Origin: Burkholderiales bacterium
GTDB lineage: Bacteria; Pseudomonadota; Gammaproteobacteria; Burkholderiales; Usitatibacteraceae
Assembly: GCA_014378085.1 (NCBI GenBank)
Contig: JACMOJ010000256.1
Location: 1 to 17,604, forward strand
Reading direction: 5' to 3'
Length of the DNA: 17,604 nucleotides
Below, in pieces: positions 5,902 through 13,201 of the stretch. The position numbers and the translations under genes are program-made. The notes beneath the pieces were generated by a model. It was not told the DNA's origin and ran no database searches. It saw nothing but the letters and a program-made list of their open reading frames with translations. Numbering within the stretch: the first letter of the stretch is position 1; each line of letters starts with the position of its first letter.

Positions 5902-6294
5902 ATGAAATACAGCGTTTTTTTACTCTTGCCCCTCGCGGGCTGTGCTTCGCTAGATCAGTTAGCCGTTCGCGATATGCCGAAAACAAGCGATGCGGAACTT
6001 TGCTATATGCAAGTTGCCGGAACCCGATCGGTAAGCCAAGCGGCGGCGGATGAAGGCAACAAGCGCAGTCTCGCTTGCACAATGGAACTTCGAAACATGG
6101 GGGAGCGAATCGCGCTAAATAAGCAGGCGAATGACCGAGCGTCTGCACAGGCGATGTCCCAAGCGCTAAAGAACGTCAGCGATTCATACGCTAGAGCGGC
6201 CAACACGCCACCCGTTCCCGGGCCGCAACCCCAAACAATAAATTGCCAGACGGTCTCAGATGGGCCGGGCCTCAGTCGGACGGTTTGTCGTTGA
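5902..6294 (+). CDS. Predicted short lipoprotein
   Basis: The ATG at 5902 is preferred over an open frame from 5827 because GGGGG lies just upstream and the product then starts with a compact lipoprotein signal, MKYSVFLLLPLAGC, where LAGC is the lipobox and C14 the acylated cysteine. The mature part is about 117 residues, polar, with further cysteines (LCYMQ, LACTM, INCQT and the end TVCR) that could form disulfides in the periplasm. The C-terminal third is Pro-rich (PPVPGPQPQ). There is no Asp at position +2, so outer-membrane sorting is expected. It is 46 bp from the previous gene and may be a cargo gene with effects on the cell surface. I recognise no family. Confidence 0.75.
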   Translation: MKYSVFLLLPLAGCASLDQLAVRDMPKTSDAELCYMQVAGTRSVSQAAADEGNKRSLACTMELRNMGERIALNKQANDRASAQAMSQALKNVSDSYARAANTPPVPGPQPQTINCQTVSDGPGLSRTVCR

Positions 6295-6351
6295 TCCATT
6301 CAACCCATTGGTGAGGAATCCCAATATTTTGGCTGGATGGGTGCTTGGGCG

Positions 6352-6380
6352 TGTGGACAGCAATGGGACACCGAGGGACA
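6352..6380 (+). promoter_or_regulatory. Candidate right arm-type sites
   Basis: TGGACA (6354-6359), GGGACA (6365-6370) and GGGACA (6375-6380) repeat at 11 and 10 bp. The first two, as TGTGGACA-N4-TGGGACA (6352-6370), mirror the left-end motif at 108-126 in opposite orientation. The block is about 100 bp from the attR core, a normal distance for integrase arm sites. The surrounding gap 6295-6478 contains no credible gene; a lone TATAAT at 6426-6431 lacks a partner -35. Confidence 0.4.
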
Positions 6381-6478
6381 AAAAACCAGAGAATCCCAGA
6401 GGAAGCGACAACACTAAGTTATTGATATAATTACCCTTAGCAGTTTCTGGCTTTTCCCGATTGTTCGGTTCCCGCGAA

Positions 6479-6522
6479 TCATAATCCGCAGGTCCCCTGT
6501 TCGAATCAGGGATTGGCCACCA
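6479..6522 (+). pseudogene. attR: orphan 3' half of tRNA (CAT anticodon; tRNA-Met, or Ile2)
   Basis: From the anticodon loop (TCATAA, CAT at 6480-6482) the sequence follows a normal tRNA: anticodon stem 3' strand TCCGC, variable loop AGGTC, a perfect T arm (CCCTG, TTCGAAT, CAGGG), acceptor strand ATTGGCC, discriminator A and encoded CCA at 6520-6522. Upstream bases do not pair with it: the anticodon stem fails after two pairs and no D arm or acceptor 5' strand is present. This is the remnant left at the right junction when the element recombined into the tRNA gene. CAT fits elongator Met or Ile2; the tRNA-Met next to miaB context that I recall from betaproteobacteria favours Met. Confidence 0.88.
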
Positions 6523-6529
6523 AACCCCA

Positions 6530-6560
6530 CGAAGAGCCGCTGTTTGCGGCTCTTCGTTCT
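6530..6560 (+). terminator. Intrinsic terminator of the host tRNA gene
   Basis: CGAAGAGCCGC (6530-6540) and GCGGCTCTTCG (6546-6556) form a perfect 11-bp stem with a TGTTT loop, followed by TTCTT. It lies 7 bases after the CCA end, so it originally ended the tRNA transcript. Integration of the element has moved it about 6.5 kb away from the intact tRNA copy. It now separates the element from miaB. Confidence 0.9.
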
Positions 6561-6639
6561 TATGCCGATTTTCAGGTGAGATTCGGTCTAGCGCATTCCC
6601 GATACCTGCCCGGTCTACTCACCGTCTCCAGGAGCACAA

Positions 6640-8049
6640 GTGGCAATTGAAAATCCGCAAAAGAAGGTCTTCATTCGCACCTTCGGTTGCCAGATGAACG
6701 AGTACGACTCGGACAAGATGGCCGACGTGCTCGAGGCCGCGCACGGATACACCAAGACCGATAAGGCAGAAGAGGCCGATTTAATTCTGCTCAACACGTG
6801 TTCAGTGCGCGAAAAAGCGAGCGAAAAAATGTTCTCGGATCTCGGTCGCCTGCGGGAATTCAAAGACGCAAAACCCGGCGTACTGATTGGTGTTGGCGGT
6901 TGTGTCGCGTCGCAAGAAGGCGAGGCTCTGGTCAAGCGCGCGCCATACGTGGACATCGTGTTCGGGCCACAAACGCTGCATCGTCTACCGGCCATGATCA
7001 AACGCCGCGAGCAGACGCTGCTGCCGCAAGTGGACATCTCGTTTCCTGAGAACGAAAAATTTGATGACCTTCCGCCGGCGCGGGTAGACGGGCCATCCGC
7101 ATTCGTCTCGATTATGGAAGGTTGCTCGAAGTACTGTAGTTTTTGTGTTGTGCCGTATACGCGCGGCGAAGAAATCTCCCGACCGTTTGCGGAGGTAATG
7201 CGCGAGATTCGCGATCTTGCCGCACGAGGTGTCAAGGAGGTAACGCTGTTGGGGCAAAACGTCAACGCGTACGTCGGCAAGATGATCGACGCTGAGAGCG
7301 GTGAGGAGATGAACGCTGACTTTGCGCTGCTGCTTACCGCAGTCCATGGCCTTCCCAACATCGAGCGAATTCGTTACACCACCTCGCATCCGTTGGAGTT
7401 CACGCAGCGCTTGATCGATTGTTATGGCAAGTTGCCGAAATTGGTATCGCAGCTGCATCTGCCGGTGCAGGCTGGCAGCGACACCATATTGGCATCGATG
7501 AAACGCGGCTATACGGTGATGGAATATAAATCCATCATTCGTCGACTACGCGAAAAAAGACCAAGCATGTCGATTTCGAGTGACTTCATCGTCGGTTTTC
7601 CGGGCGAGACTGAAGAGGATTTCAATCGCAGCATGAAGCTCATTGAGGACGTTCGCTTTGACGGCGCGTTTTCGTTTGTCTACTCGCGTAGACCCGGAAC
7701 GCCTGCCGCAAGCTTGCTGGACGAAACGCCGCAATCGGTAAAGTTGAAACGTTTGCAACACATGCAAAAAGTTCTTGAAGCGCAGTCGACCGCAGTGTCT
7801 GAATCGATGGTGGGTTCTATTCAGCGTGTGTTGGTGGAAGGTGTCTCGCGCAAAGATGCGACGGAATTAATGGCGCGGACGGATAACAATCGGGTTGTCA
7901 ATTTTCCAGCCGATAAAAAACTCATCGGGCAGTTTGTGGATGTCGTCATCACCAAGGCGATGCACTTCACCCTGCGCGGTGAAGTTACGATGTGTACCAC
8001 ACGCACCGCACGCACCGCACCCCGTGAAGCCACTTCGCAGGCGGCATAG
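6640..8049 (+). CDS. miaB: tRNA-2-methylthio-N6-dimethylallyladenosine synthase
   Basis: MiaB is a radical-SAM methylthiotransferase that adds a methylthio group to i6A37 in tRNAs reading codons that begin with U. The GTG at 6640 has CAGGAG five bases upstream. The N-terminal UPF0004 domain supplies three cysteines for the auxiliary cluster: C17 ([13 protein letters not shown]), C54 ([10 protein letters not shown]) and C88 (GVGGCVAS). The radical-SAM cluster ligands are C162, C166 and C169 in [18 protein letters not shown]-terminal TRAM domain (about 375-445) precedes a short Thr/Arg/Ala-rich tail coded by the repeat CGCACCGCA. The length of 469 residues is normal. It opens the miaB-phoH-ybeY-corC-lnt block and is the first intact host gene after the island. 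Confidence 0.98.
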   Translation: MAIENPQKKVFIRTFGCQMNEYDSDKMADVLEAAHGYTKTDKAEEADLILLNTCSVREKASEKMFSDLGRLREFKDAKPGVLIGVGGCVASQEGEALVKRAPYVDIVFGPQTLHRLPAMIKRREQTLLPQVDISFPENEKFDDLPPARVDGPSAFVSIMEGCSKYCSFCVVPYTRGEEISRPFAEVMREIRDLAARGVKEVTLLGQNVNAYVGKMIDAESGEEMNADFALLLTAVHGLPNIERIRYTTSHPLEFTQRLIDCYGKLPKLVSQLHLPVQAGSDTILASMKRGYTVMEYKSIIRRLREKRPSMSISSDFIVGFPGETEEDFNRSMKLIEDVRFDGAFSFVYSRRPGTPAASLLDETPQSVKLKRLQHMQKVLEAQSTAVSESMVGSIQRVLVEGVSRKDATELMARTDNNRVVNFPADKKLIGQFVDVVITKAMHFTLRGEVTMCTTRTARTAPREATSQAA

Positions 8050-8060
8050 AGTTGCAACGC

Positions 8061-9050
8061 ATGAAATCACCTTCGTTGGAATTTTCGTTTACACCCGTCA
8101 ATAACCATCGGCTAAACGCGTTGTGCGGCGCACTTGACGCAAATCTGCGTCAGATTGAAGCCGCACTTGACGTATCGATTTCGCGGCGGGGAGAAAAATT
8201 TGCGGTGGCCGGAATGCGCGACAAAATTGAGGTCGCCGCCAAAGTGCTCAACCAGTTTTATGCAAAAGCGAACGCAGATTTTTCGGCGGAAGACATTCAA
8301 CTCGGGCTGGTCGAGGCTCAGCATGGACGCATTGCAAAGACCGGCAAGCTAGACCTTGGTCGGCCAGCAAGCGCGGCTGACGCGGTGACCCTGCATACCA
8401 AGCGCGCGGATCTTCGTGCCCGTACCGACCGTCAAGCGCAGTATTTGCAACAGATCCAATCACACGATATTACCTTTGGCGTCGGCCCCGCTGGTACCGG
8501 CAAGACCTACCTTGCTGTGGCCTGCGCAGTGGATGCATTCGAGCGTGACCTCGTCAAGCGCATTGTGCTCACACGTCCCGCCGTTGAAGCCGGTGAGCGG
8601 CTTGGTTTTTTACCGGGGGACTTGTCACAGAAGGTCGATCCTTATTTGCGACCGCTGTATGACGCGTTATACGACTTGTTGGGCTTTGATCGTGTCAGCA
8701 AAATGTTCGAGCGAAATCAAATTGAAGTTGCACCGTTGGCCTTCATGCGCGGCAGAACGCTGAACCACTCTTTCATCATTCTCGATGAAGCGCAAAATAC
8801 AACGCCGGAACAAATGAAAATGTTCCTTACGCGGATTGGCTTTGGTACAAAAGCCGTTATCACCGGTGACGTTACGCAAGTGGACTTAAAAGCGGGGGCA
8901 GTCAGCGGGTTGGTAGACGCGCGCAACGCGTTGTACGGCATTCAGGGCATCGGCTTCACAATTTTCCAAGCAGTCGATGTTGTGCGCCACCCGCTGGTGC
9001 AGTCGATTGTCACCGCGTATGAAGCGCACACTCGTACACGTCGCGGCTGA
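8061..9050 (+). CDS. ybeZ: PhoH-like ATPase (YbeZ)
   Basis: This is a cytoplasmic P-loop ATPase of the PhoH family, linked genetically to YbeY and RNA metabolism. Walker A is GPAGTGKT and Walker B ILDEAQNT; the block TRPAVEAGERLGFLPGDL between them is a family hallmark. The first 80 residues form a small KH-like region. The ATG at 8061 gives 329 residues (MKSPSLEFSFTP); a TTG at 8052 would add three. Only 11 bp separate it from miaB, so the two are probably co-transcribed. Confidence 0.97.
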   Translation: MKSPSLEFSFTPVNNHRLNALCGALDANLRQIEAALDVSISRRGEKFAVAGMRDKIEVAAKVLNQFYAKANADFSAEDIQLGLVEAQHGRIAKTGKLDLGRPASAADAVTLHTKRADLRARTDRQAQYLQQIQSHDITFGVGPAGTGKTYLAVACAVDAFERDLVKRIVLTRPAVEAGERLGFLPGDLSQKVDPYLRPLYDALYDLLGFDRVSKMFERNQIEVAPLAFMRGRTLNHSFIILDEAQNTTPEQMKMFLTRIGFGTKAVITGDVTQVDLKAGAVSGLVDARNALYGIQGIGFTIFQAVDVVRHPLVQSIVTAYEAHTRTRRG

Positions 9051-9056
9051 TACTAA

Positions 9057-9161
9057 ATGCCGGAATTGAAACACGCCTATCCACGGTCATCTTGGGGCAA
9101 AACTTGCCGGAAATGTCCGTGTTTGTTTGGGTTTGCTTGTTTCTTTGTGGTGAGTGCCTAG
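9057..9161 (+). other. Possible Cys-rich leader ORF ahead of ybeY
   Basis: ATG 9057 to TAG 9159-9161 encodes 34 residues starting MPELKHAYPRSSWGK and holding four cysteines (CRKCPC and FAC). The TAG abuts the ybeY ATG in the same frame. It could be a coupling leader, or the first residues could be a remnant of an older ybeY start. I recall related YbeY proteins that begin with MPEL and reach SVQ soon after, but have not checked this. No clear ribosome site is seen. Confidence 0.25.
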
Positions 9162-9620
9162 ATGTCATCCGGCATCTCAGTTCAAAGGATAAGCCGACTC
9201 GCAAGGATTCCAAGCGATCGGTTATTGCGAAAGTGGGCGACTGCCGCGCTCGTGGCGGTCAATTCATGTGGTGGTGCTGAGGTGACCGTGCGGATTGTGA
9301 ACGGTGTAGAAGCTCGCAATTTGAATTCAGCATTCCGCGGCAAAGACTACCCGACTAACATCCTTACGTTCGTCTATCACGACAGAACTTCGCCCGTTCT
9401 TGTAGGTGATCTAGTGATTTGTGCACCCGTGGTCGCGCGTGAAGCGAAAGACCAAGGCAAGGCGTTAGCGCCGCACTACGCGCACCTTTGTGTGCACGGC
9501 ATCCTGCATCTAGCAGGTTTTGATCATGAAACCGAGCCTGACGCCCAACGGATGGAGTCGCTTGAGGTGAAGATTTTGGCGGGTCTTGGCATCACCAACC
9601 CTTATCTTGTTAAAGAGTAG
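9162..9620 (+). CDS. ybeY: Endoribonuclease YbeY (rRNA maturation and ribosome quality control)
   Basis: YbeY is a zinc-dependent endoribonuclease needed for 16S rRNA 3' end processing and late 70S quality control. The metal site is visible in HGILHLAGFDHE: H112, H116 and H122. RGKDYPTNILTF is the conserved strand segment of the family. The ATG at 9162 is fixed on the left by an in-frame TAG directly before it. The 152-residue product begins MSSGISVQ and is full length. It lies 111 bp after phoH, a larger gap than elsewhere in this block, and that gap holds the small Cys-rich frame described separately. No strong ribosome site is seen, which fits translation coupled to an upstream frame. Confidence 0.97.
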   Translation: MSSGISVQRISRLARIPSDRLLRKWATAALVAVNSCGGAEVTVRIVNGVEARNLNSAFRGKDYPTNILTFVYHDRTSPVLVGDLVICAPVVAREAKDQGKALAPHYAHLCVHGILHLAGFDHETEPDAQRMESLEVKILAGLGITNPYLVKE

Positions 9621-9671
9621 GTGAAGCGCTAGCACCATGCCTGCATAAACGATCTGCTGCGGTCAGTTAAA

Positions 9672-10598
9672 ATGGAGGCCTCGCAACAGCAAACCAAGAA
9701 TATGGACGACTCCCCCAAACGATCGCTGATGGAACGCCTGTCATCGTTTTTACTTCGCGAGCCCGAAGACAGAGACCAGTTAGTCGAGTTGTTACACGGT
9801 GCGCTCGAAAAAGAACTGCTCGACGCCGATGCGCTGACCATGATCGAAGGGGTATTGCAGGTCTCCGAAATGCAGGTGCGCGATGTCATGCTGCCGCGTT
9901 CGCAAATGGACATGGTCGACGTCGAAGATGAACCGGCCGAGTTTATTCCAAGCGTCATCGAAACTGCACATTCGCGCTTTCCGGTGTTCGAAAACAGCCG
10001 CGACAATGTCATCGGCATACTGCTTGCCAAAGATTTGTTGCGTTACTACGCGAATTCGGATGAATTCAATGTCCGCGACATGTTGCGACCAGCCGTGTTT
10101 GTGCCTGAATCAAAGCGCCTGAATGTGCTGCTGCGCGAATTCAAGGCGAATCGCAATCACATCGCCATCGTGGTCGATGAATACGGCGGCGTCGCCGGGT
10201 TGGTCACCATCGAGGATGTGATCGAGCAGATTGTCGGCGACATCGAAGATGAGTTTGATTTTGATGAAACCGAAGACAACATCCTGCCCGATAAAGGTGG
10301 GCGCTATCGCGTCAAGGCGATTACGGAAATCGAAGATTTTAACGAACACTTCGCTTCAAATTTCCCTGACGAAGACTTTGATACCGTGGGCGGGTTGGTC
10401 GTCAGCCACTTTGGACACGTGCCGAAGCGCAACGAGTCCATTTCGTTTGACGGGTTTCGCTTTCTCGTCTTGCGTGCAGATAGTCGCAAGGTGCATTCGG
10501 TGATGGTTGAACGACTGGCTGCCCTCGTGCCCGGGCCCGGTGGCAGGGAACAAGTGCCGCCTGGTTCGCGGACCTCGGCCCCTGAAACTTCCGCTTAG
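9672..10598 (+). CDS. corC: CorC/HlyC family CBS-domain transporter-associated protein (YbeX)
   Basis: The product has two CBS domains and a C-terminal CorC_HlyC domain, the layout of YbeX/CorC, a cytosolic protein connected to magnesium/cobalt efflux and, in recent work on E. coli, to ribosome maturation. CBS1 is about residues 68-130 (RDVMLPRSQMDMV to VIGILLAKDLL). CBS2 is about 135-197 (RDMLRPAVFVPESK to VVDEYGGVAGLVTIEDVIE). The C-terminal domain is about 212-285 with DFDTVGGLVVSHFG. ATG 9672 gives 308 residues, while ATG 9702 (MDDSPKRSLMERL) would remove ten and is equally possible, since neither has a good ribosome site. No membrane segment is present, as usual for this subgroup. Confidence 0.96.
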   Translation: MEASQQQTKNMDDSPKRSLMERLSSFLLREPEDRDQLVELLHGALEKELLDADALTMIEGVLQVSEMQVRDVMLPRSQMDMVDVEDEPAEFIPSVIETAHSRFPVFENSRDNVIGILLAKDLLRYYANSDEFNVRDMLRPAVFVPESKRLNVLLREFKANRNHIAIVVDEYGGVAGLVTIEDVIEQIVGDIEDEFDFDETEDNILPDKGGRYRVKAITEIEDFNEHFASNFPDEDFDTVGGLVVSHFGHVPKRNESISFDGFRFLVLRADSRKVHSVMVERLAALVPGPGGREQVPPGSRTSAPETSA

Positions 10599-12185
10599 TT
10601 GCGACGTGAGCAACCATTGATCAGCACGCGACCCGTTTGGTCGGAAGCTTTGCTGGCGTTGGGCGCTGGTGCTGCCGCGGTGCTGGCATTTGCGCCATTC
10701 TATGCATGGCCAATCGCGCTGGTCTCACTGGTGGTGTTGTTTTCCCAGTGGATGAAAGCGGCGACGCCGTTGCGAGCAGGGCTTATCGGTTTTTTCTGGG
10801 GGCTGGGTCTCTTCCTCGTCGGGGTACCGTGGTTATTCGTGAGTTTGCACTTTTATGGCAACATGCCGGCGCCGTTGGCCGCCATCGCCATTTTGCTGTT
10901 TTGTGCGTATCTATCCTTGTTTCCGGCGCTGGCCGGATATGTGCAAGCAAAGTTTCGTCTATCAACGCTGGTTCGCTTGCTGCTCGTCATGCCAGCCACC
11001 TTTGTTGCGGCAGAGATGTTGCGCGGTTGGTTTGTCACCGGCTTTCCGTGGCTAATACTTGGCTACACACAAACGCCATCAGCCTACGCAATGGCACCGC
11101 TTGCCGGTTATGCACCAGTCTTTGGCGTGTTCAGTATTTCCCTCTTGCTCGCTGGTTCGGCCGGAGCCATTGTATTGGCTGCCAACATTCACGCCGGCAT
11201 TGTCGCCAGCGCACCTCTGCGGCGGTGGTTAACCGTGGGTGGCACGGCTATCTGGATCAGTGGCGCGATGTTGGGAGTGTATGAATGGTCGTCACCGTCG
11301 GGGCCCGCAATACCGGTGTCGCTCGCACAAGGCAATGTCCCGCAAGATCTAAAGTGGCGAGAAGATCAGGCAGCGGCATCGCTTGAAAACTATCTGCAGT
11401 TGGTTGAGCAAAGTCGCGGCAAGTTAATCGTATTGCCAGAGACAGCGCTTCCATTTATGCTGCAGGACGTTCCCAAGACCGTCCTTGCGGCGATGGCAGA
11501 CAAAGCGCGTGCGCAAGGTGGCGAGGTGTTGCTGGGGGTTGCACTCCGCGAAAACCAAACGACGCCAGAGGCGGGTTACCGTTACTACAATGGCGCGGTC
11601 GCCTTCGGCACATCACCGGCGCAACAGTACGCAAAACATCATCTGGTTGCATTTGGTGAGTTTGTGCCACCGCTGTTTTCTTGGGTTTACCAGTGGTTAA
11701 AAATACCGTTAAGTGGATTCACACCCGGCGCAGCCCAACAGCCGCCGATGCGTTTGGCGGGACACCGCATCGCCGTCAACATCTGCTACGAAGATGCGTT
11801 CGGTGCCGAAATTGCAGGCGCCCTTCCGGACGCGGAGTTGCTGGTCAATTTGTCGAACATGGCGTGGTTTGGCTCCTACCTAGCCGCCGATCAGCACGCG
11901 CAGTTTTCGCAGATGCGCGCACTCGAAACGGCGCGCTGGATGATGCGGGCGACCAACACGGGATTGACCGCCGCCATCAATGAAAAAGGCAAGATCGTCG
12001 CCTCACTACCGCAATTTAGCCGCGGTGTGCTTGAAGTCCTCGCCACGCCAATGCAAGGTACGACGCCCTATTCGCGCTGGAAAGACTGGCCAATGCGGCT
12101 GCTCATTGGTTGTGCGCTGGCGTTCGCGGTAATTGTGTCCATTCGCCAGCGGCGACAGACCAGAGGCCACCAACCAGAAGGCTAA
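10599..12185 (+). CDS. lnt: Apolipoprotein N-acyltransferase
   Basis: Lnt adds the third acyl chain to the N-terminal cysteine of lipoproteins in the inner membrane. The N-terminal 230 residues hold several hydrophobic segments (six or so, for example LGAGAAAVLAFAPFYAW), and a periplasmic nitrilase domain follows. The catalytic triad is E281 (LPETALPF), K346 (AKHHLVAFGEF) and C396 (NICYEDAFG). A final membrane segment (LIGCALAFAVIVSI) ends the protein. The frame starts at TTG 10599, directly after the corC stop. TTG 10617 with GTGAG in front of it is an equally good start and would shorten the protein by six residues. The length of 528 is normal. The island lipoprotein at 5902 would be a substrate. 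Confidence 0.97.
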   Translation: MRREQPLISTRPVWSEALLALGAGAAAVLAFAPFYAWPIALVSLVVLFSQWMKAATPLRAGLIGFFWGLGLFLVGVPWLFVSLHFYGNMPAPLAAIAILLFCAYLSLFPALAGYVQAKFRLSTLVRLLLVMPATFVAAEMLRGWFVTGFPWLILGYTQTPSAYAMAPLAGYAPVFGVFSISLLLAGSAGAIVLAANIHAGIVASAPLRRWLTVGGTAIWISGAMLGVYEWSSPSGPAIPVSLAQGNVPQDLKWREDQAAASLENYLQLVEQSRGKLIVLPETALPFMLQDVPKTVLAAMADKARAQGGEVLLGVALRENQTTPEAGYRYYNGAVAFGTSPAQQYAKHHLVAFGEFVPPLFSWVYQWLKIPLSGFTPGAAQQPPMRLAGHRIAVNICYEDAFGAEIAGALPDAELLVNLSNMAWFGSYLAADQHAQFSQMRALETARWMMRATNTGLTAAINEKGKIVASLPQFSRGVLEVLATPMQGTTPYSRWKDWPMRLLIGCALAFAVIVSIRQRRQTRGHQPEG

Positions 12186-12203
12186 AAATTAGCTGAATCT
12201 GGC

Positions 12204-12233
12204 TTTGCTCCGTCGGGGTGAAACCCTTAAAAT
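12204..12233 (+). promoter_or_regulatory. Candidate promoter for glyQS
   Basis: TTTGCT (12204-12209), an 18-bp spacer and TAAAAT (12228-12233) lie between lnt and glyQ. The expected start near 12240 would give a leader of only about 20 bases. The -35 is poor, so the call is tentative, but a separate promoter for an essential synthetase pair is reasonable. A 5-bp inverted repeat, GCTAA/TTAGC (12181-12193), sits at the lnt stop. Confidence 0.35.
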
Positions 12234-12262
12234 CGGGGTTTCGCTCTCGACTGAAAATGCAT

Positions 12263-13201
12263 ATGTCTGGTCCCACCTTCCAAGAAGTCATTTTGCGGCT
12301 CCAACACTATTGGAACGCCAATGGCTGTGCGCTTTTGCAGCCCTATGACATGGAAGTTGGTGCGGGGACTTCACACACCGCAACCTTTCTGCGGGCGTTG
12401 GGTCCTGAGCCGTGGCGGGCAGGTTACGTGCAGCCTTCGCGCCGCCCGAAAGATGGGCGTTATGGCGAGAATCCAAACCGGCTGCAGCACTACTATCAAT
12501 ATCAGGTCATTCTAAAACCATCGCCACCCAATATTTTGGACCTGTACTTGGGCTCGCTGGAAGCGCTGGGGCTAGATCTACAGAAGAACGACGTGCGCTT
12601 TGTCGAAGACGATTGGGAAAATCCGACGCTCGGCGCGTGGGGGCTTGGCTGGGAAGTGTGGATGAATGGCATGGAAGTTACGCAGTTCACCTACTTTCAG
12701 CAGGTCGGCGGCATTGAGTGCAAGCCAATTACCGGTGAAATTACTTACGGCCTTGAACGACTGGCGATGTATTTGCAGAACGTTGAAAACGTTTACGACC
12801 TGGTGTGGACAACTTGGCAGGAAAATGGTGTAGGTAAGGTGCTGAAGTACGGTGACGTGTTTCACCAAAACGAAGTGGAACAATCCACCTACAATTTTGA
12901 GTACTCCAACATACCTGTATTGCTCCGACACTTTGCTGATCATGAAGCGGATGCGAAGCGGCTCATGGAAGCCGCGCTTGCGCTGCCGGCGTATGAACAA
13001 GTGCTGAAAGCGGCGCACACCTTCAACATGCTTGATGCGCACGGTGCCATTTCGGTGACCGAACGCGCTGCCTACATTGGCCGCATTCGCAATCTCGCGC
13101 GAAGTGTGGCGCAAAGTTATGTCGAATCGCGGGAACGGCTCGGTTTTCCGATGGCCGCGCCCGAGGCAATCGAAAAATTTGTTGTCAAGAAAGCAGCATA
13201 G
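12263..13201 (+). CDS. glyQ: Glycine--tRNA ligase alpha subunit
   Basis: This is the catalytic subunit of the bacterial alpha2beta2 glycyl-tRNA synthetase, a class II enzyme. The start [17 protein letters not shown] and the stretches [33 protein letters not shown] and [17 protein letters not shown] are diagnostic and hold the ATP and glycine binding elements. ATG 12263 gives 312 residues, close to the roughly 300 of E. coli. ATG 12257 adds two, and the GTG at 12218 adds 15 residues that do not look family-like. No ribosome site is visible before any of these starts. The stop TAG shares one base with the glyS GTG. Confidence 0.98.
   Translation: MSGPTFQEVILRLQHYWNANGCALLQPYDMEVGAGTSHTATFLRALGPEPWRAGYVQPSRRPKDGRYGENPNRLQHYYQYQVILKPSPPNILDLYLGSLEALGLDLQKNDVRFVEDDWENPTLGAWGLGWEVWMNGMEVTQFTYFQQVGGIECKPITGEITYGLERLAMYLQNVENVYDLVWTTWQENGVGKVLKYGDVFHQNEVEQSTYNFEYSNIPVLLRHFADHEADAKRLMEAALALPAYEQVLKAAHTFNMLDAHGAISVTERAAYIGRIRNLARSVAQSYVESRERLGFPMAAPEAIEKFVVKKAA

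Larger units (their letters stand above)
1..6522. mobile_element. tRNA-integrated satellite-like element (right part complete, left end outside window)
   Basis: All genes here are on the + strand: integrase, unknown gene, AlpA-like regulator, winged-helix-like protein, microprotein, CHC2 zinc finger, Toprim/RepA helicase, three small conserved proteins and a lipoprotein. The right boundary is the orphan 3' half of a tRNA gene at 6479-6522, followed by the host terminator and miaB. Because the remnant is the 3' half and faces miaB, the intact tRNA should lie immediately left of the window, which fits an integrase gene starting at 272. No virion, terminase, relaxase or type IV secretion gene is present. 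Integrase, AlpA-like protein and primase/replicase together resemble the core of Gram-negative phage-inducible chromosomal islands, but homology to any named family was not tested. The right end is well supported; the left end is not visible. Confidence 0.85.

Noticed and set aside
6303..6342. Inverted segments ACCCAT/ATGGGT with inner CCAA/TTGG after the lipoprotein gene, as a possible terminator.
   Set aside because: The two stems are separated by a very uneven internal loop (12 against 4 bases) and no T-run follows.
6426..6431. Perfect TATAAT hexamer near the right end, as an outward promoter toward miaB.
   Set aside because: No -35 element lies at 16-18 bp, and a strong terminator (6530-6560) stands between it and miaB.
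6615..7361. Minus-strand open frame of 248 codons opposite miaB.
   Set aside because: It is Ser/Arg-rich shadow sequence opposite a fully conserved gene.
7995..8018. Tandem CGCACCGCA near the miaB end as a mobile or CRISPR-like repeat.
   Set aside because: Only two short copies inside the variable C-terminal tail of MiaB; ordinary low-complexity coding sequence.
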